Shown here one piece after another: positions 1-10,739 of a stretch of 64,000 nucleotides of DNA. This stretch comes from Leishmania mexicana MHOM/GT/2001/U1103. Taxonomy: Eukaryota; Euglenozoa; Kinetoplastea; Trypanosomatida; Trypanosomatidae. The notes beneath the pieces are model-generated. The model did not search any database, had not been told where the DNA came from, and saw only the letters and a program-made list of their open reading frames with translations. Position 1 is the first letter of the stretch, and every line of letters starts with the position of its first letter. The position numbers and the translations under genes are program-made. Location: the NCBI RefSeq assembly GCF_000234665.1, contig NC_018332.1, positions 553,755 to 617,754 of the forward strand, in the 5' to 3' direction.

Positions 1-213
1 TTTCCTGCTGCTTCGGCATCGCTTCTCTGTGAGACGTGCACGCACACACACAGGCGCCCAGCGAGCCACCTACGGCCATCGCCCACCATCATCGCTGCCA
101 TAGAGAGCAAAGCGCATCCATAGAGTCGAACGAAGAAGTGTAAAGGACATACACGCCATCGTAGGGCGTCTCTCCCCTCTCTCCTTCTATCACTCGACTA
201 CGTCTCACGCGCC
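1..213 (+). promoter_or_regulatory. 5' leader of the first coiled-coil gene
   Basis: This is non-coding leader sequence upstream of the ATG at 214. Pyrimidine-rich stretches lie at 1-33 and about 170-205. A possible spliced-leader acceptor AG is at 32-33. No AG separates the second tract from the ATG, so the upstream AG is the more likely trans-splice site. This is inference from sequence style only. Confidence 0.35.
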
Positions 214-2142
214 ATGGCCGACAACGAAGTGGATGTCATTCTCCAGAACTACTTTGCCACTATCGCGGAGAAAGACTCCGATGCGCTCAAGTTGTATGAG
301 GACAACAAGCGCATGCGCCGCCTTGTCGAACAGACACTGAAGGCCCGCGAAGCGCTTGAGGCGCAGCACTGCACAACGCAGTTACTCGTCACATCGCTGC
401 AGAACGACCTCCGCGAGAAGCAGCACATCATAGAAACCCAAGACAAGGCAAGCGCCGTCTGGTGTGACGGCATTGCGGAACTGAGAAGCATCCTTGACCG
501 TTCCTCCGAGGCGGATCAGGGGCTGAGCGACGTCGTCGACGACGTGCGACGCATGTCGGCGGAGCTGTGCAGTCTTCGGAAAGGCATGCAGTACGCACAG
601 TGGTGCTGCAACGAATGGGAAGGGTACATGTTGGAGTCGTTAGTTGCTTCAGAAGCCCGCGAGCGCCGCGCGTTCGAAAGTTCAGCAGCTCACTTGCTTC
701 AAGCGCTGTGCGAGGCCGCCGCTGAGGTTCGCAGTGTTTGGATGCGGGCTGCTGCCCAAGAAGCGGCAACGGGGTCCGCGATCGCGCGCTGGGAAGCCTG
801 GCACGCGACGACGCAGCAAGAGTGCAAGAGCGCGGCAGAGAGGCACGCACAGGCGCTGCATCGAGCAGAGCTCGAGGCGCTTCATCACGCCCGCCGTGCC
901 GAAGCCGCAGATGAGAAGGCGGAGGAAATGGCGCAGCGTCTGGCAGCTCATGAGCAGGAGGAACGAGCTGCTCACGAGCGGAGAGTCATGGAGGCAAAGG
1001 CGCAAGTGGGCTTAGTCGACCTGCTTGTCCGCCGATGCACCGCCGCGGAAGAGAACTGGTGCGACGCTGTGCTGGAAGTGCGCACCGTCACGCACCGCCT
1101 AAAAACGACCATGGAGGAGTTGAGTGGCCTGTCTGAGGAACACGAACAGGCCCTTGTGGAGCAGGTGCAGAACCTCTTACGTGTCTCGAGACTTATGAAG
1201 AAAGTGGAGCAGCTCAAGGAGCAGCAGTCAGAACTGGAGGCGCTGCAGCAGCGTTGCAGTTTGCAACAAGAAGAGCTGCAGACCCTTCGGGACAAGTACG
1301 TGGCCATCGCAGACAAGGAGCGTAACCTGCGATACCAGCTGAGCACCTCCACGGAAAGTGCCGCCGCGAAGCTGCTGAGTGTGGAGGAGTCCCTCTATGC
1401 GGCCGAGCGGCGCACCGCTGTGCTGGAAGAGCGTCTCCGTACCACGCAAGAAGAATCCAGGGCGGCACAGAAAGACGTTGCGGCTCTGCGGCGGCAAGTG
1501 GAGCAGCATCACGTGACAGATGCAGTGCTGAAAGCCACGCAACAGCAACTGCGCGAGACGGAAAAGCATGCTTTCAACTTTCAGGAAGCACTGGAGGCGT
1601 TAAAGGCGGAGCACCAGACGCAGCTGCAGGCCGAGCGCGACCGTCACGCGGCAGAGATGGTCGCGCTCGCCGAGGCCAACGAGGATGCGCTTCAGAGCCA
1701 AGCTGCAGAGGCTCGTGCGCGCGCTATAGCGGCAGAGGAACGCATGCAGCGGGCACAAGAGACTGCTCTGCGTGAAAAGGAAGCACTGCAGCGAGAACTG
1801 CAGGCGTGGACGGCGGAGGTGGACACTTTGAAATCGGAGCTTGCCAGAGGTCGCCAGCGTGCTGAGGCAGAGAAGACCGCGAGAGAAGTACTCGAGCAGC
1901 AGAACCGCAGCGAGACGAGCGTTGTGCGCAGCATGGTGGAGCTCAGCTTCGATGATGCGCGGCGGGGTGTACAGGTGGCGGAACTGCAGGGGCGCCTGAA
2001 AAATGTCCAGCAGCGTAACCGCCTTCTGGAGGAAGCGTGCCGGCGCAGTGCCGGTGTCATTGCACAACTACGGGAAGCACTGTACCGTGAGCAGATGACG
2101 TCACGCACGCTGCGGCTGAAAGACGACTCCCTGTCTGCTTAG
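214..2142 (+). CDS. coiled-coil protein of unknown function (642 aa)
   Basis: The ORF is a long ATG-initiated frame of 642 residues. Almost its whole length is rich in Glu, Ala, Gln, Arg and Leu, with heptad-like spacing and strings such as EELQTLRDKY and LQRELQAWTAEVDTLKSEL. It is best read as a near-continuous alpha-helical coiled coil. The first about 35 residues (MADNEVDVILQNYFATIAEK) are less repetitive and may form a small head. I see no signal peptide, membrane segment, Walker motif or catalytic signature. Long coiled-coil proteins of this kind in trypanosomatids are often cytoskeletal or flagellar, but nothing here proves that location. It is the first gene visible in the + strand array and is followed by eIF4AIII about 770 bases downstream. 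Confidence is high that it is coding and low for any function. Confidence 0.88.
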   Translation: MADNEVDVILQNYFATIAEKDSDALKLYEDNKRMRRLVEQTLKAREALEAQHCTTQLLVTSLQNDLREKQHIIETQDKASAVWCDGIAELRSILDRSSEADQGLSDVVDDVRRMSAELCSLRKGMQYAQWCCNEWEGYMLESLVASEARERRAFESSAAHLLQALCEAAAEVRSVWMRAAAQEAATGSAIARWEAWHATTQQECKSAAERHAQALHRAELEALHHARRAEAADEKAEEMAQRLAAHEQEERAAHERRVMEAKAQVGLVDLLVRRCTAAEENWCDAVLEVRTVTHRLKTTMEELSGLSEEHEQALVEQVQNLLRVSRLMKKVEQLKEQQSELEALQQRCSLQQEELQTLRDKYVAIADKERNLRYQLSTSTESAAAKLLSVEESLYAAERRTAVLEERLRTTQEESRAAQKDVAALRRQVEQHHVTDAVLKATQQQLRETEKHAFNFQEALEALKAEHQTQLQAERDRHAAEMVALAEANEDALQSQAAEARARAIAAEERMQRAQETALREKEALQRELQAWTAEVDTLKSELARGRQRAEAEKTAREVLEQQNRSETSVVRSMVELSFDDARRGVQVAELQGRLKNVQQRNRLLEEACRRSAGVIAQLREALYREQMTSRTLRLKDDSLSA

Positions 2143-2908
2143 CGCATGGGGCCCGCACACACACACAGCGAGAGGCACATACGTGCCTCTAGCCGATCAG
2201 GTCCCAGTCGTGCCGTCGCTCGGTCGCTGGGCCTGTACATGGGTCCTACACCGGCCATCCTCATCCCTCACCTTCTTGCTCATCTTTTCTCACTGCTTTC
2301 TCCTTGACGCTGCACAAGCCGCTCCGATGAGATCAGTCTCGCAATCGATAGACGGCGGGTGCGCGTGTCGCTCCATTGATCCCTCGCACTCCTCCGAGCC
2401 TCTTTTCGTCGTCGTTTGTTTGGCCGACGCTGATGGGCACGGACGAGTCCAGGAGAACGACCAAACGTTTCGTGTTCTGTATTTTTTGTGGGGCTATTGC
2501 ATTGCCAGCGCATCTGGCAACGGCAGTGATCTCTGCATGCACTCGCAAGAGGTGCTGCCGTCTCCCCCCCCCCTCCTCCCTCCTCGGGAGTCGTATGTAT
2601 GGCGGCGTCTTTCCAACGACGTCGAGTCGTCTCAACCCCATCCCGCTCTCTCACACACACGCTCTGCACCCTCCCCCTCTCGGCCTTTCTCTGTCCATCT
2701 GCTTCCGCTTCCCTCGCTATAACGTGGCACATGGCGCACGCCGATGCGACCACGCATGTGCAGCGGCAGAAGAATAGTCTCGTCGATAATACAAGTATGC
2801 ACGCACAGACCCCTTCTTCCCAGGCGCGCACACACACACACACATTACATATACATACATCCCCGTATACTCTCTCACCCTCTCTCGATAACCGTCTCCC
2901 TGGCAGCC
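2143..2908 (+). other. intergenic region between coiled-coil gene and eIF4AIII
   Basis: No credible gene is present. The region has the 3' UTR of the upstream gene, a C-rich pyrimidine tract at about 2564-2588 and further CT-rich sequence up to 2906. Candidate spliced-leader acceptors are AG at 2822-2823 (after cccttcttcc) and AG at 2905-2906. The second lies only two bases from the ATG, so the first is more plausible. Confidence 0.5.
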
Positions 2909-4078
2909 ATGGAGACGGAGCAAGTGGATAATATTCAGGCCAACGTGCTGGCCATCCCAACCTTTGAGGCGATGGGGTTGAAAGAGGACCTGCTCAAGGG
3001 CATGTACAGCTTCGGCTACAAGCAGCCCACCGCCATTCAGAAGCGCTTCATTATGCCGTTCCTAAAGGGACGCGACGTGATTGCCCAGGCATCCTCTGGT
3101 ACGGGCAAGACGTCCGCCTTCTGCGTCTGTCTCCTGCAAGCGTGCGACCCGCACACGCGTGAGGCGCAGGCCCTCATCCTCTCGCCGACTCGCGAGCTGG
3201 CGGTGCAGACGCAGGATTTGTGCAACAACATCGGCCACCACATGGGGCTGACGGCGTACGCGTGCATCGGTGGCAAAAGCACGGAGGAGGACATCCGCCG
3301 TCTGGAGAGCGGCGTGCACATCATCTCCGGGACGCCCGGCCGCGTCTTTGATATGATCCGCCGCAAGAGTCTGCGTGTAAACGGGCTGAAAACCCTCGTG
3401 CTGGACGAGGCTGACGAGATGCTGGGCAAGGGCTTCAAGGCTCAGATCCACGACATCTACCGCATGGTCCCGCCGCTGCAGATCATCCTCGTTTCGGCGA
3501 CGCTGCCGGCTGACGTGCTGGAGATGACGGAGAAGTTCATGACGGAGCCCGCGAGCATTCTCGTGAAGCGGGACGAAATCACCGTGGATAGCGTTAAGCA
3601 GTACTTTGTCTCTGTCGACGAGGAGAAAAACAAATTCGATGTCTTGATGGAGCTGTATGACAGTCTCACGATCGCCCACGCCGTGGTCTTCTGCAACACC
3701 CGCAAAAAGGTGGAGCAGCTCGCCAAGAAGATGACGCGCGAGAAGTTCGCTGTGACCGCCATGCACGGCGACATGCCCCAGGCGGAGCGCGACGAGATTA
3801 TGCGGCAGTTCCGCAATGGACACAGTCGCGTGCTCATCACAACGGACCTGTGGGCGCGTGGCATTGATGTGGAGCGCGTCTCGCTCGTCCTCAGCTACGA
3901 TTTGCCGCTCTCGCGTGAGCAGTACATTCACCGCATCGGCCGCACTGGTCGCATGGGCCGCACTGGGCTGGCCATCACCTTCGTGCGCCATGACGAGCTG
4001 CGCTTGTTGCGCGACATTGAGCAGTTCTACGCGACGCAGATTGAGGAACTCCCCGCCAATATCGGCGAGCAAATGTAG
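2909..4078 (+). CDS. EIF4A3: DEAD-box RNA helicase, eIF4AIII/FAL1 type (389 aa)
   Basis: This is an ATP-dependent RNA helicase of the eIF4A subfamily. The motifs are in order: Q-motif region about 18-48, Walker A SSGTGKT (62-68), PTRELA (93-98), TPGR (142-145), DEAD (166-169), SAT (196-198), TDLWARGID (312-320) and HRIGRTGR (341-348). The Trp in TDLWARGID, the SATLP motif and the C-terminal pattern [15 protein letters not shown] match eIF4AIII/FAL1 rather than the translation factor eIF4AI, which has TDLLARGID. eIF4AIII is known as the exon-junction-complex helicase and the yeast FAL1 rRNA-processing helicase. Its trypanosomatid role is expected to be nuclear, in mRNP or rRNA biogenesis. The frame is open up to an ATG at 2744, but that extension is low-complexity leader. 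The start at 2909 gives METEQVDN and the usual family length. Confidence 0.95.
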   Translation: METEQVDNIQANVLAIPTFEAMGLKEDLLKGMYSFGYKQPTAIQKRFIMPFLKGRDVIAQASSGTGKTSAFCVCLLQACDPHTREAQALILSPTRELAVQTQDLCNNIGHHMGLTAYACIGGKSTEEDIRRLESGVHIISGTPGRVFDMIRRKSLRVNGLKTLVLDEADEMLGKGFKAQIHDIYRMVPPLQIILVSATLPADVLEMTEKFMTEPASILVKRDEITVDSVKQYFVSVDEEKNKFDVLMELYDSLTIAHAVVFCNTRKKVEQLAKKMTREKFAVTAMHGDMPQAERDEIMRQFRNGHSRVLITTDLWARGIDVERVSLVLSYDLPLSREQYIHRIGRTGRMGRTGLAITFVRHDELRLLRDIEQFYATQIEELPANIGEQM

Positions 4079-6852
4079 AAGAGGGAAGCGCAGAGAGGCG
4101 GCACGTCCGCGCACTCGAGCATGCGCTGCAGGCGTGTATGTGAGGAGGGAGGGAGGGGGGCGCTTCTCGGCTCTCCACCCCTCGCTTCTCCGAGCTGACC
4201 ACGACGGCTGCAACGGCGCCGGTGCAGCCATGCGTAGCTCAACCCAAGGTGACACGCGTAAGATCAAGTATGTCACTGGGCACTACCTCAGCAAGAGGCG
4301 CGGCCGACCTGCAGCGCATTTCTTTTCTCCTGGATGCAACACCCGATGCGGCACCTAGGGAGCGCTCTAATATGAGTGCTGCGAAGAATGGTGGCGAGTC
4401 ACAGTGGTGATGTCGGCTGTGTGAACTCCGGGTGTGGCGATGGCCGGGTGTAGGCGCGTGTATGCTTTTTCTTTGTTGTGCTAACGACTACCTCTGTAAG
4501 GAAAGGGGAACAAGATAAAGCAGAACAAAGTGTGCCCCCCTCTGTCGAAGAGACTGTAGCACGGAACTGCTTATGGCCTCCACGGTGCCGCCCGCCCCGC
4601 CGAGAGTCTGTACGTATGTCTGCGTGGCCCTTGAGCAACAAAGATACACGGATGCCACCATCTGCAGAAGGCGCACTTTGTCCTCCACCCTCTCCCATAC
4701 CACCGGCAGCATGGCTTGGAATGTGAATGTCGCATGCAGCGCATTTTCCTTGCGCTCGTGCACCATCTCCTCTACAACCCTTTCACCATCTCTCTCTCTC
4801 ACCGTCACCTCTGCTGACATCTCGCGCTGGTGCACGCGACATCGCACACGCACCACCCACGAATGGGTCTGCACACCCACAGTCGTCTGCAGATTTTTGT
4901 TGTGCAGTGGCTCGTTGTTCGACGAATGCATTCTCGCTGCTCTCCATAGCACGCTTTCCCTGTCGTTTGTCTGGTCTGGAATTGTTTCTCGCTTGAGCAT
5001 CATTATCAGAGTGTGTACACGGTGCTGAGCGGGCGGAGAGGGAGACAACACGAGGAATAATATAAATATATATATAAGGACGACGCACACACAAAAAGGA
5101 CGAAAGCTCTGTTATACCGTTCAAGCCACCGATCCACCACTCTTCCCGGAACCCTCATCTCCCTTTGATGCGTTAACGTAGACGTGCTCACTCCCCCCCC
5201 CTCCCTCCAACCCATCCCTTGTTGTTGTGTGCACACCGTCCTTTCCTACTATCGCTCACGCACTTTCTCTCTCGCATCGACCTCAGAAAGGCAGCACGGC
5301 TGGAGTACGTTCTTCTCAGCGAGGCGCAGGTGCAGGCGTGTGTGTTTACCCCTTCCTTCTCTGTTTTTCGTTTTTTTTGCATCTGGGTCATTGACATCGT
5401 TTCCGCCCCCGCCCCCTCTCTCCTCCTGGCACACTCTTCCGCAGACACGCGCGTGGACTCTGTCTCTCGAGCTGTGCGAGTCTGTGTGTCCGCGTTTTTA
5501 TTTTTTCTTTTCCCTGTTTGTCTCTACGCTCCCCAAAATTGTGCTTTACAGAAACCGTCACGCAAAGTGTCCACTTGAAGTCCCCCTCCCTCCCTCCCTC
5601 TGCCGCCTTTACACTCCCCCCCCCCCCGATTTCGTGTGGTGGCGGCGGCGGTGGTGATCTTTCTTCGTCGGGCGATCTCCGTTATCTTTGCTCGCGCGAT
5701 TTGCGTCTGTGCACACACGTTCACACGGGGAGAGAGAACAGGCAAAGACGGACGTCTTCTCGTTTTCTCTGCTGCTGCTGCTCATGCTTTTGTTTTTTTT
5801 CTCTCGCGTGTGTGTGTGTGTGTGCTTCTCCACTTTGCCTGCTGGTCTGCCTGGTCTACCATCACCCCGAGCTCTCTCCCACCCCGCACCCACCCCCGCA
5901 TCGATAAGCGAAAAAAAAAAGAAAACGCAGACAGAGTGGAGCAACTCCAGTCGTTGCTCCGCGAAACTGCCTGTGTCGGTGCGTGGGTGTGCTTGCTGGG
6001 CTTGTGAGGAAGTCTCTCTGGCCTTCACCACGGTAGGGAGGGCGGCATCAACACCATCTGTTTCTCTGTGTGTGTGTGTGTGTGTGTGTGTGTCTGTTTG
6101 TGTGTTTTAAACTTTCTGCTGCTGCTAGCCTTCGACTCTCTGGACTTGCATGTGCCTTCCGGTTCTATTAAAGCTTCCTCTCTTCCTCTACCTCCCTCCC
6201 TCGTGAGTGTGCTCAACGGACCAAGACGTGTACGCACACTCACGTACGCGCGCAAGTGCAAATTCGGCCAGTCCGTGGCTGTGGCTGAGGTACACGGTGA
6301 CGGCCACCCATCCTGTACGGCTGCAAGCGGAAAAAGTGCGTTGTGGATTGAGCACAGGGCGAGTGACGGCCCATTTCGAGTAATTCGACGCGACACGGAG
6401 GCAAAAAAAAAAAGCGGACAAATTTGAAAAGGAAAAGGGACGAGCAGCTCCACGCACGGCAACGCCACCGTCAGAAACGAAATCCGAGTAGCCTCCTCAG
6501 CGTAAGTCTCCCAACGAGCACGGTCAAAATACCCTAACACACGTACGCACACACGCACATCTACATATATAAAAGTCTATTATTAGCAGTATCTCCTTTC
6601 TTTCCACTGCCTTCTACCCAAGAGCAGCATACCAACACAAGCTTGCTGTAGCGCCTCCTCCACTCCCCCCCCTCCTCCCTTCCTCTCGTGACCTGTGTTG
6701 CCTGGCGGCTGCGCCGCTCTGCTCGACGCTGACTCCAGCCAGCACGTCTCCCTCCCCGCAAAGCCGTGGGCTCTCCTTTGGTGCAACCCACTCATTGCGC
6801 AGCACCCCTTTATTTGTGGTCTTCGTCTTCCATCTAACACTTCATCTGGGCC
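4079..6852 (+). other. long intergenic region, no gene seen
   Basis: This 2.8-kb stretch is CT-rich, TG-rich and low in complexity. It includes an AT-rich patch near 5058-5078, a C-run near 5616, CT-rich tracts near 5400-5620 and a (TG)n tract at 6067-6093. A pyrimidine tract at 6660-6690, followed by an AG near 6738, is a plausible spliced-leader acceptor for the 6853 gene. Short open frames here are pyrimidine-repeat translations. A segment near 6250-6420 is less repetitive but too short to call. Confidence 0.55.
6067..6093. repeat. (TG)n microsatellite
   Basis: This is an uninterrupted TG dinucleotide run in the intergenic spacer, of the kind common in Leishmania UTRs. It has potential for Z-DNA or slippage. 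Confidence 0.9.
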
Positions 6853-9450
6853 ATGGTGTCTACGGGGCCGAAGAAGTCCTCCTCTCCGACGCTCTCGAAG
6901 CTGACGCTCAAGTCAACGGCGCCTCAGTCAACCCTCACCTCACTCCAGAATGTGAGCAGCAACAGCACAATGGAGGTGACTGACGCGACCAGCGTGTCGT
7001 CAGGAGCTATCACCGCCGCCACTAGTGCATCGGCCCAGAGCTGCTCACCGTATTTCGCCTACTACGCAGCAGGTTTGGACGGTGTGGGCGCGTTGCATGA
7101 TGTGGACACCGATGACCTCGTGGCCGCGCTCGCATCCTCGGCGCGTGACCGAGGCGACCTCTCGTTTTCTGCGTCAATGATGGGCGGGCCCCATGTGGGG
7201 GAGCAACCTCCCGTCCCTGCCGCCCGGACTTTATCAAAGCGCAAGTATCCGAAACTGCTCACTCAGCTAGCCCGTGAGATCCGCTGGATGCACAAGAACT
7301 TGCGTCGTAGGTACAGCCACAATGCCACGCCTCGTGTCAGGTGCATTTACAGTGCATCGCCGAGCCTGAGTAGTCTCTCCTCTGGCTCCACGGGCATCTG
7401 CGAAGATAGCGAAGACCTGCTCTGCACGACCAGCTTGCGCAGCTCGATGCGGCGCTCCCCCTCTCTGCAAACCGCGATGATGAGCCACGGCGGCAGCAGC
7501 CCCACGCACCGTAAACGTGGTGCAGCAAGCAGTACGAAGCCATGCAGGCGCACGCTGGAGAGCGGTGAGGTGGAGCAGGTGCAGCCTGCCGCATTACCAG
7601 AGGTAACGCCCGACCCATACGCACCGCCTTCGTGTCAGTACGTGGTGCGGGGCCGCGCATTTATGACCCCGGGGGACGACACGTTTGGCAGTGCCCGCAA
7701 CGACAGCTCCGCTAGCTCTGTGATGCGCGCGGCGTACGGCGGTAGGGTTGACAGGGCTGCGGCTGTTTGGGGGACCACCTACGTGGCCGAGTCCGCCTTC
7801 TCGCTCGGCGGGGACGGCAGAATGGAGGACCTCTACCGGGGCCACGACGACTCACCAAGCGCGGTTGATTTTGGCAGGGACGACACCAGCGATGGGGAAG
7901 CAGTGAGCAATGTCGCAGCCGGCGCGTCAGACCGACGAGGCCTCCAGGTAGACTGCACTCGCTCACCATCAGGCATCCACGAGGGTGCACAGGCGGGCGG
8001 CGATGAGGCAGCTTTCGGCGACTCGTACCAGGTATTTTTCAGCGGCGTCGTCGACCTGCAACGTCGACTGCACAACCTGAAGCAGCAGACGGCCAGCCTG
8101 CGCGCATTCTATGCGCAGGAGCGGCGGGCACGTCTGCGCTTCAAGGGCAAAGGTCAGCATCTGAGTTGGACCCGCACCGTCGAGGCTGCCAACACGATCC
8201 ACTTCTGGCGCCAGAAAGTGAGCATTTTGCGTCTCTTCGAGTCGCAGTATCTGAGTGTGCTGAGGTCCTTCCAGCAAGAACTGCAGCTCGTCGATCCTAC
8301 AATGGAGAAGACACGACAACTCAGGCGCTTGCCGGAGAGCGCCGCTGCGAAGCCTGACACCACGGCAGGTGTCATGCAAGCCCGCCGCGCATTTCTTTCC
8401 TCGTTGCAGGTGATTGCAGCGCAGGAGCAGCATCTGAAGAAGCTTGGTGAGCAGATGGAGGCGTGCTGGAAGGCGAACGCCGCGCTGCGAGAGGATCTGC
8501 GCCACTTAGAGCAGTGTGAAGCGCGCGTGCCACACAACACCTTCGCCACGGCAGGCATGGATGTCGAGCACTTTATCGCTTCACTACCACCGCGGACATC
8601 GGTCTGCGGCCTCCACAGCGCCATCTCCTACACCTCTATGCACTCTCTGGACAGCCTCGGAAGCACAGAAACGCCGATGCTGCTGACGGCTCAGAACCTC
8701 TCCTTCATGTCAAGTGACGGGGGCGATGACAACGTCGCCAACGCGGCAAGCAATGGAAGCTCACACAGCGGCCACAACCCCACGCCCCCCTCTCTGTGCG
8801 GCGCCGCCGCACCGGCAGCGCCGCTGGTGTCGTGCACAAAGCGCACGAGTATCGCCTCCAGTGCCCACGCCTCGCCCGTCAAGCCAAAGCGGCTGAAGTA
8901 CGTCATCTGCTCCGTCGCGCTCGGCCATGAAGAGGGCGGGGGTGACAGCTCCAGCAGCCGCATCGCGCCGTCCTACATCGGCTCCTCGACGCCGACCACC
9001 AACTCACAAAAGCGCCGACTCAGCGAACGCCATGTGACGTTCGCGCTGGAGCCGGAGGTGCTTGACGCGCGCCCTCGCTTCAGCGCCCACAGCCGCACCG
9101 TGGAGCTGCTAGAACAGATTTGCCTGGACAAGCAGTCGCCGTGTAATGCGTTGTTGCTGCTGCAGAGTGCGCTGGCAGAGCGTCTTGATCAGCTGGTGCA
9201 GCTACGCGGGTCGTGGGATGGCGCCATAACAGGCGAAGCGCTGACCCTGACGCCAAGCGTCACGCCACAGCCGTGCACGTTCGACACCTTCAGCAGCGGC
9301 GGTACCGTGTGCCACTCACGCGATAAACTCACGGTTCCGTCACCAAAGTCGCTTCGATCGCCCACCACATCAACGTTGATGACGAAAGGGGAAAGTAGTC
9401 GATACAGCAAGGTGAAGCAGAAGGCGTGTACGACGTGCTCCACTATGTGA
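6853..9450 (+). CDS. protein of unknown function (865 aa)
   Basis: This ATG-initiated frame encodes 865 residues with typical Leishmania composition: Ser/Thr/Ala-rich disordered stretches broken by a few helical blocks. A basic, potentially structured block lies near residues 124-155 (SKRKYPKLLTQLAREIRWMH). A helical, coiled-coil-prone region near residues 390-560 contains VVDLQRRLHNLKQQTASLRA and YLSVLRSFQQELQLVDP. The C-terminal part (about 740-790) has another short helical patch, and the rest looks disordered. I see no membrane segment, signal peptide or enzyme motif. It may be a scaffold or cytoskeleton-associated protein, but that is inference from composition. A SIDER-type retroposon lies about 0.8 kb downstream in sense orientation, probably within its 3' UTR, which could affect transcript stability. 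Confidence 0.9.
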   Translation: MVSTGPKKSSSPTLSKLTLKSTAPQSTLTSLQNVSSNSTMEVTDATSVSSGAITAATSASAQSCSPYFAYYAAGLDGVGALHDVDTDDLVAALASSARDRGDLSFSASMMGGPHVGEQPPVPAARTLSKRKYPKLLTQLAREIRWMHKNLRRRYSHNATPRVRCIYSASPSLSSLSSGSTGICEDSEDLLCTTSLRSSMRRSPSLQTAMMSHGGSSPTHRKRGAASSTKPCRRTLESGEVEQVQPAALPEVTPDPYAPPSCQYVVRGRAFMTPGDDTFGSARNDSSASSVMRAAYGGRVDRAAAVWGTTYVAESAFSLGGDGRMEDLYRGHDDSPSAVDFGRDDTSDGEAVSNVAAGASDRRGLQVDCTRSPSGIHEGAQAGGDEAAFGDSYQVFFSGVVDLQRRLHNLKQQTASLRAFYAQERRARLRFKGKGQHLSWTRTVEAANTIHFWRQKVSILRLFESQYLSVLRSFQQELQLVDPTMEKTRQLRRLPESAAAKPDTTAGVMQARRAFLSSLQVIAAQEQHLKKLGEQMEACWKANAALREDLRHLEQCEARVPHNTFATAGMDVEHFIASLPPRTSVCGLHSAISYTSMHSLDSLGSTETPMLLTAQNLSFMSSDGGDDNVANAASNGSSHSGHNPTPPSLCGAAAPAAPLVSCTKRTSIASSAHASPVKPKRLKYVICSVALGHEEGGGDSSSSRIAPSYIGSSTPTTNSQKRRLSERHVTFALEPEVLDARPRFSAHSRTVELLEQICLDKQSPCNALLLLQSALAERLDQLVQLRGSWDGAITGEALTLTPSVTPQPCTFDTFSSGGTVCHSRDKLTVPSPKSLRSPTTSTLMTKGESSRYSKVKQKACTTCSTM

Positions 9451-10273
9451 GCTGTCGAAATCTGCTACGTTTTGCGGCACACCCAACAGAACGACACAAC
9501 GGACTGCGCCGAGTTTGTGTTGGGTTTTCCGTGTCGGATGGAAGAAGCTGATGAGTGCGGTGGAGGAGGTGATGCTTCTGTTGTTTTGATGCGCATACCT
9601 CGCTCCCCAGTCCTCTTTTTTTAAGAACGGAGCGGAAGAGCGGGGTGGAGGTCGACACACGTGCACGCCGCCCTTTTTCCTGTAGCTGTGTGTGCCTCTG
9701 TGCGTCGTGTTTGTGTACGTCGTAGAGAGGGGGATGTGGCGCACGGCTGCCCTCGCTCCCTCCTACCCGATGCCCCTCCTCCTCCCCCTTTCAATCGTCA
9801 CGCATTATAGGGACGCGCGCACGCGGGTCTGGACGACTTGGGAATAAACAGGAAGCGAACGACTCTGGCACACATGTATAGGCGCGACTAAAAAAAGAGG
9901 AGGGAGGCGTGTGCGTCGGTGCGGCACGAGAGACTGGTCATATCCTTGCGTGTAGGCGGGTGTGTCGCTCTCGCTCACAGTGTATGTTGGACGTTTTCGC
10001 TCCCATCCCTCCACACCCCTGTCCCCACCTCGCATCACAGAGGCGTGCCGGGACCGCCAGCCGTGTCTCTTGGATTTCTCGCCATCACTTCTCCTCTCTG
10101 AGGCACCCCCCCCCCACGTATTTTTTATTATGGTCCGATGCGCTCCTTATATATATATGTGTGTTGAATCGTTGGCGCAGCGCCAACCCAGACCTGCCCG
10201 CCCACGCCAAGAGCCCGTAGCCGTAGCAAAGAGCAGGCTGCAGACGCTGAGCCTCCCAACACAGCGGATACCC
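9451..10273 (+). other. 3' flank of the 865-aa gene
   Basis: This is non-coding sequence with mixed CT-rich and G-rich segments and a short TA run at 10147-10158. I see no gene or RNA signature. Confidence 0.5.
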
Positions 10274-10739
10274 CTAGTAACGCGGGGGAACACCCCGGCG
10301 TGGTATGTGTCAGGGCCCCGTGCACCCCGCACTCTCTGTGGAGAGAGCCGAGCCGCCCCCCCTCCCCTCCCCCTATCCCTGCCAATGCCGACCCACCGCT
10401 CCTGGCCGCGACAGGGTCCAGCGCCTGCGACACGGCGAAGCCAGTGTGATGTATCGCTACGGATGCCGGCGGCCAGGTCCTGGATGGCGCTGCGTGAGAG
10501 CCGCCGGCGACGGTGACGATGTTTGCGCCATGGGTATGTTCGGCAGCGTGTCAGCGTGGCTCGAGCGTGTGTCACCCGGCACAACAGGAGCGACTGTGAG
10601 GCTGCCTGCGGAGCGGGGGTGGGTGGGGGTGGGGACAGGAGCCGTGCTCAGGTGACCGAGTCGGCGCATCGCTGTGGCGGGCCTGGGGTGTAGAGTGGCC
10701 TTCAGCTCGTGCTGTGCGGCAGAGAAGGGATGCGGTGAG
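10274..10739 (+). mobile_element. SIDER-type short degenerate retroposon, copy 1 (sense)
   Basis: This is about 466 bp shared with two other copies in the window at near identity. It begins ctagtaacgcgggggaacac and ends gggatgcggtgag. It encodes no intact protein, and the short basic open frames are relics. Size, abundance and position in a 3' UTR fit SIDER elements, the truncated derivatives of ingi/L1Tc-clade retroposons in Leishmania. That name rests on recognition, not a search. The element is in the same orientation as transcription. It contains a G-rich block near 10612-10636 with quadruplex potential. Bases outside these limits differ from the other copies. Confidence 0.75.

Noticed and set aside
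2744..2908. Extended start for the DEAD-box helicase at the ATG at 2744
   Set aside because: The extension is a translation of low-complexity leader and contains a candidate trans-splice acceptor. The start at 2909 gives the normal family length.
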